Shown here piece after piece: positions 61,914 through 64,000 of a stretch of 64,000 nucleotides of DNA (positions are counted from its first letter, which is position 1; every line of letters begins with the position of its first letter). The notes beneath the pieces were generated by a model. It ran no database searches and was not told the origin of the DNA. It saw only the letters and a program-made list of their open reading frames with translations. This DNA is from Halovenus carboxidivorans. Its GTDB lineage: Archaea; Halobacteriota; Halobacteria; Halobacteriales; Haloarculaceae. Both the position numbers and the translations under genes were made by a program. The stretch covers positions 62,001-126,000 of the forward strand of contig NZ_WUUT01000003.1 in assembly GCF_009831575.1 (NCBI RefSeq), in the 5' to 3' direction.

Positions 61914-63998
61914 TCACTCGTCGAGGCGCATATCCCCGCCGGGACTGTCGGAGACGTCGTCCTCCCAGTCGGCCTCGCCGGACTCGAACTCCTCTTTCAG
62001 TTGGGCGAAGGAGGTTCCGCCGCCGCTGCTGTCCTCGTCGTCATCGTCCCCTTCCTCGTCGTCCGCGCTCTCCTCCTCGTCTTTGCCCCCATCGTCGGCA
62101 TCGGAGTCAGACTCTTCCTCGACATCGGAGAACAGCCCCTCCTCCTCCGACAGATCCAGTTCCGACACGTCCTCGCCTGATTCCTCCTCGAATTCGAGGT
62201 CACCGATGTCGTCGGAGATGCTGTCGCCGTCCTCGCCCTGCAGGTCGTCGTCGATGTCGACTCCGCCGAGTCCGCTCTCGCTGTCGTCGTCCTCGAAACT
62301 GATTTCGGCCTCGTCGAGACCGACGAGTTCGCCGTCCCCGCCGTCGTCCTCGCGTTCATCGCTCTCGCTGTCGTCGTCCTCGAAACTGATTTCGGCCTCG
62401 TCGAGGCCGACGAGTTCGTCGTCCGTCTGCTCGTCTCCGGTCTTGTCGTCGCCGTCCTCGGCGAAGGCAATCTCGATATCGTCCGAGTCGGGCAGGTCAT
62501 CTTCCTCGTCGGTCGCGTCTGTCTGCGGCTGCTGTTTCTGGGCGTCGTCCTCCCAGTCGGCCTCGCCGGACTCGAACTCCGATTTCAGTTCGTCGAAGGA
62601 GGTGCTGTCGCCGTCCGCGGATTCAGATGTCGACCCCTCGGCGGTCTCGGCTGTCGCCTCGGTGGTGTCGCCCGGATCGGTCTCCTCGAAGTTGGCCTTG
62701 ATTTCCTTGAAGGAGTCCGACCCCGCTTTCCCCGCAATCGGTTCCTCACTCGACTCGTCTGGATCGCTCGCCGTCGGCTCCCGCTCGCTCGTCTCTCCGG
62801 GGGCCTGCTCGTCGCTGGCGGGGAGTCCGTCCGCTCCCGTCGGTTCCTCCCGGGCGGTCGCCGTCGGCTCTCCGGTCTGGATCCCTTCCTCGGGCGGGGC
62901 CTGGTCGCTGTCGAGCGCTTCGCTGCTGGCAATCGACGGATCGAGCGCCGTCGCGCCCGCCTCGAGTCGCCGGAGTTCGCCCGGCGTCGCGATCACGAAC
63001 AGCAGATCGCCCGGAGCGAGGCGGTACTCGTCGCCGGGGAACGGCACCGGGTCGCCGTCGTCGGGACGGATCGCCGTGATCGTCAGCGCAATCGCACCGA
63101 CCGCCATCCCGTGGAGCGGGCTCCCGGCCTCGACTGTCACGGTGCTGAACGTCTCCTCGGCCGCTCGCAACAGCGAGGCGAACTCCCGATCCGGGCGGTC
63201 GTTGACTGGCAGCGTCACCAGCCGATACCGTCGCGTGGGGTCGACTCTCGGCGTGTCCGCGGCGTCGATTGCGATTGTCACCACCTCCCCGGCGGTTCCC
63301 CGTAGCTCTCCGGTACAGACACGCTCCATCGACTCCGGCTCCCACACCTGGACGATATCGCCCGTGCTGGCCGAGAAGCCGGGGTCGGCCCGAACCGCGA
63401 CCGCGTTCGTCGCCGGCGGCAGCGTCGCGCCGATTCCCGCCGCACGCGTCCCGACAGCCAGCGACTCGACATCACCGTACTCGTCGAAACTGATGTCGGC
63501 GACGCCGATCCCGTAATCAGACCGGAGCTGTTCGGTGAGTCGCTCCTCCAGTTCGTCGACGGTCAGCCCGCGCGGGAACACGAACTGCGAGCCGCCGAGA
63601 TCCTCCTTGACCCGTCGCGGAACCGGATCGTAGCCGGGCGCGTCCTCGACTGTCGGCGGCAGCGAGACGGTCGTCACCTGCCCGACGGTCTGTGCGAGTT
63701 GGCTCACCCCGTCGGCGCTCTCCTGGGTCGGCGACCAGACGAGCACCTCGACGCCGAAGAGATCACCGACCGCGCGGCCGAGCGCCGCGCCGCCGACGGC
63801 CAGCCCCAGCGCGCCGATGTCGAACAGCGCCGCCGCCAACTGCGACGGGTCGGTCTCCTCCAGCAGCACTTCGAGCGCCGGAGCGGTCCCGAGATACAGC
63901 GCGACGACCGACACGCCGACGGCGACCGCAAGCCACGCGGGGATGCGATCCTCCGCCGTCGAGCGATAGACCAGCGCGGCCACGGCCGCCGGCAGCGT
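61914..63998 (-). CDS. TrkA-C domain membrane protein with long acidic repeat tail, 5' end outside window
   Basis: The frame is open to the right edge, so at least a few N-terminal residues are missing; about 694 are present. One or two membrane segments occur near the start. Two soluble TrkA-C-like regions follow, the second around YRLAPGDLLFVIATPGELRRLE. The last 330 residues are a very acidic low-complexity tail with internal repeats: SFxxLKxEFESGEADWEDD twice and ELVGLDEAEISFEDDDSES twice. The globular part suggests nucleotide- or ion-sensing control of potassium transport. The tail is unusual. Confidence 0.8.
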   Translation of the reverse strand, partial: TLPAAVAALVYRSTAEDRIPAWLAVAVGVSVVALYLGTAPALEVLLEETDPSQLAAALFDIGALGLAVGGAALGRAVGDLFGVEVLVWSPTQESADGVSQLAQTVGQVTTVSLPPTVEDAPGYDPVPRRVKEDLGGSQFVFPRGLTVDELEERLTEQLRSDYGIGVADISFDEYGDVESLAVGTRAAGIGATLPPATNAVAVRADPGFSASTGDIVQVWEPESMERVCTGELRGTAGEVVTIAIDAADTPRVDPTRRYRLVTLPVNDRPDREFASLLRAAEETFSTVTVEAGSPLHGMAVGAIALTITAIRPDDGDPVPFPGDEYRLAPGDLLFVIATPGELRRLEAGATALDPSIASSEALDSDQAPPEEGIQTGEPTATAREEPTGADGLPASDEQAPGETSEREPTASDPDESSEEPIAGKAGSDSFKEIKANFEETDPGDTTEATAETAEGSTSESADGDSTSFDELKSEFESGEADWEDDAQKQQPQTDATDEEDDLPDSDDIEIAFAEDGDDKTGDEQTDDELVGLDEAEISFEDDDSESDEREDDGGDGELVGLDEAEISFEDDDSESGLGGVDIDDDLQGEDGDSISDDIGDLEFEEESGEDVSELDLSEEEGLFSDVEEESDSDADDGGKDEEESADDEEGDDDDEDSSGGGTSFAQLKEEFESGEADWEDDVSDSPGGDMRLDE

Positions 63999-64000
63999 CG

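Noticed and set aside
62278-62430. Possible CRISPR or tandem DNA repeat
   Set aside because: The repeat has only two units in frame inside a coding region and encodes a protein repeat; there are no spacers.

Overview
This window is chromosomal DNA from a halophilic archaeon (class Halobacteria). The signs are very high GC, acidic proteins with low-lysine codon use, TATA-like boxes about 25-35 bases before start codons that often leave no room for a leader, a proteasome beta subunit, TmcA, archaeal TyrS, split GMP synthase (GuaAb) and a SAMP-like MoaD protein. A complete haloarchaeal polyhydroxyalkanoate (PHA) locus makes a Haloarcula/Halomicrobium/Haloferax-type lineage plausible. The genus cannot be fixed from the sequence. 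The first gene (tmcA) and the last gene (TrkA-C protein) are cut by the window edges.

Layout. 1-10.4 kb: tmcA end, DUF456, a small zinc protein, DUF373, TraB-like and M50 membrane proteins, thioesterase, purM, a divergent FtsZ/tubulin-like protein and a PPP-type phosphatase. 10.4-18.3 kb: HTH-CBS regulator, UPF0212, proteasome beta, RHH protein, SLC13/TrkA-C permease, MFS transporter, phosphohexomutase, tRNA-Gly(UCC) and a YfcE-like phosphodiesterase. 18.4-23.3 kb: ABC exporter, UspA, M29 aminopeptidase and a PAS histidine kinase whose start codon is covered by a perfect iron-box-like palindrome. 23.4-27.2 kb: the PHA locus, with phaJ divergent from phaR-phaP and from phaE-phaC. 27.2-30.4 kb: BtpA-like, thioredoxin-like, Lrp regulator and aminotransferase.

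30.5-45.0 kb is the most unusual block. A type IV pilus-like ATPase and a TadC-like platform protein are followed by five overlapping small proteins with one N-terminal membrane helix each. A 2077-residue secreted protein comes last. It starts with a pilin-like domain paralogous to the gene just before it, then has about ten CARDB-like Ig repeats. In their middle is a von Willebrand A domain whose metal site is split by a pair of PPC-like domains. It looks like a giant adhesin assembled by the pilus machine, and is the best candidate for an undescribed system.

45.1-64 kb: membrane J-domain protein; tyrS with two methyltransferases and a small zinc protein; the pyrG-guaAb-small Rossmann protein operon; a 308-base non-coding stretch full of hairpins and a duplicated motif; quinone reductase; GAF histidine kinase; hydrolase/pspA pair; a ParA-like protein without its Walker lysines; HIT; DUF429; a FluC (CrcB) pair; SDR; CoA-binding protein; an AT-rich island; ATP-type PEP carboxykinase; SAMP/MoaD; and a TrkA-C protein with a long acidic repetitive tail.
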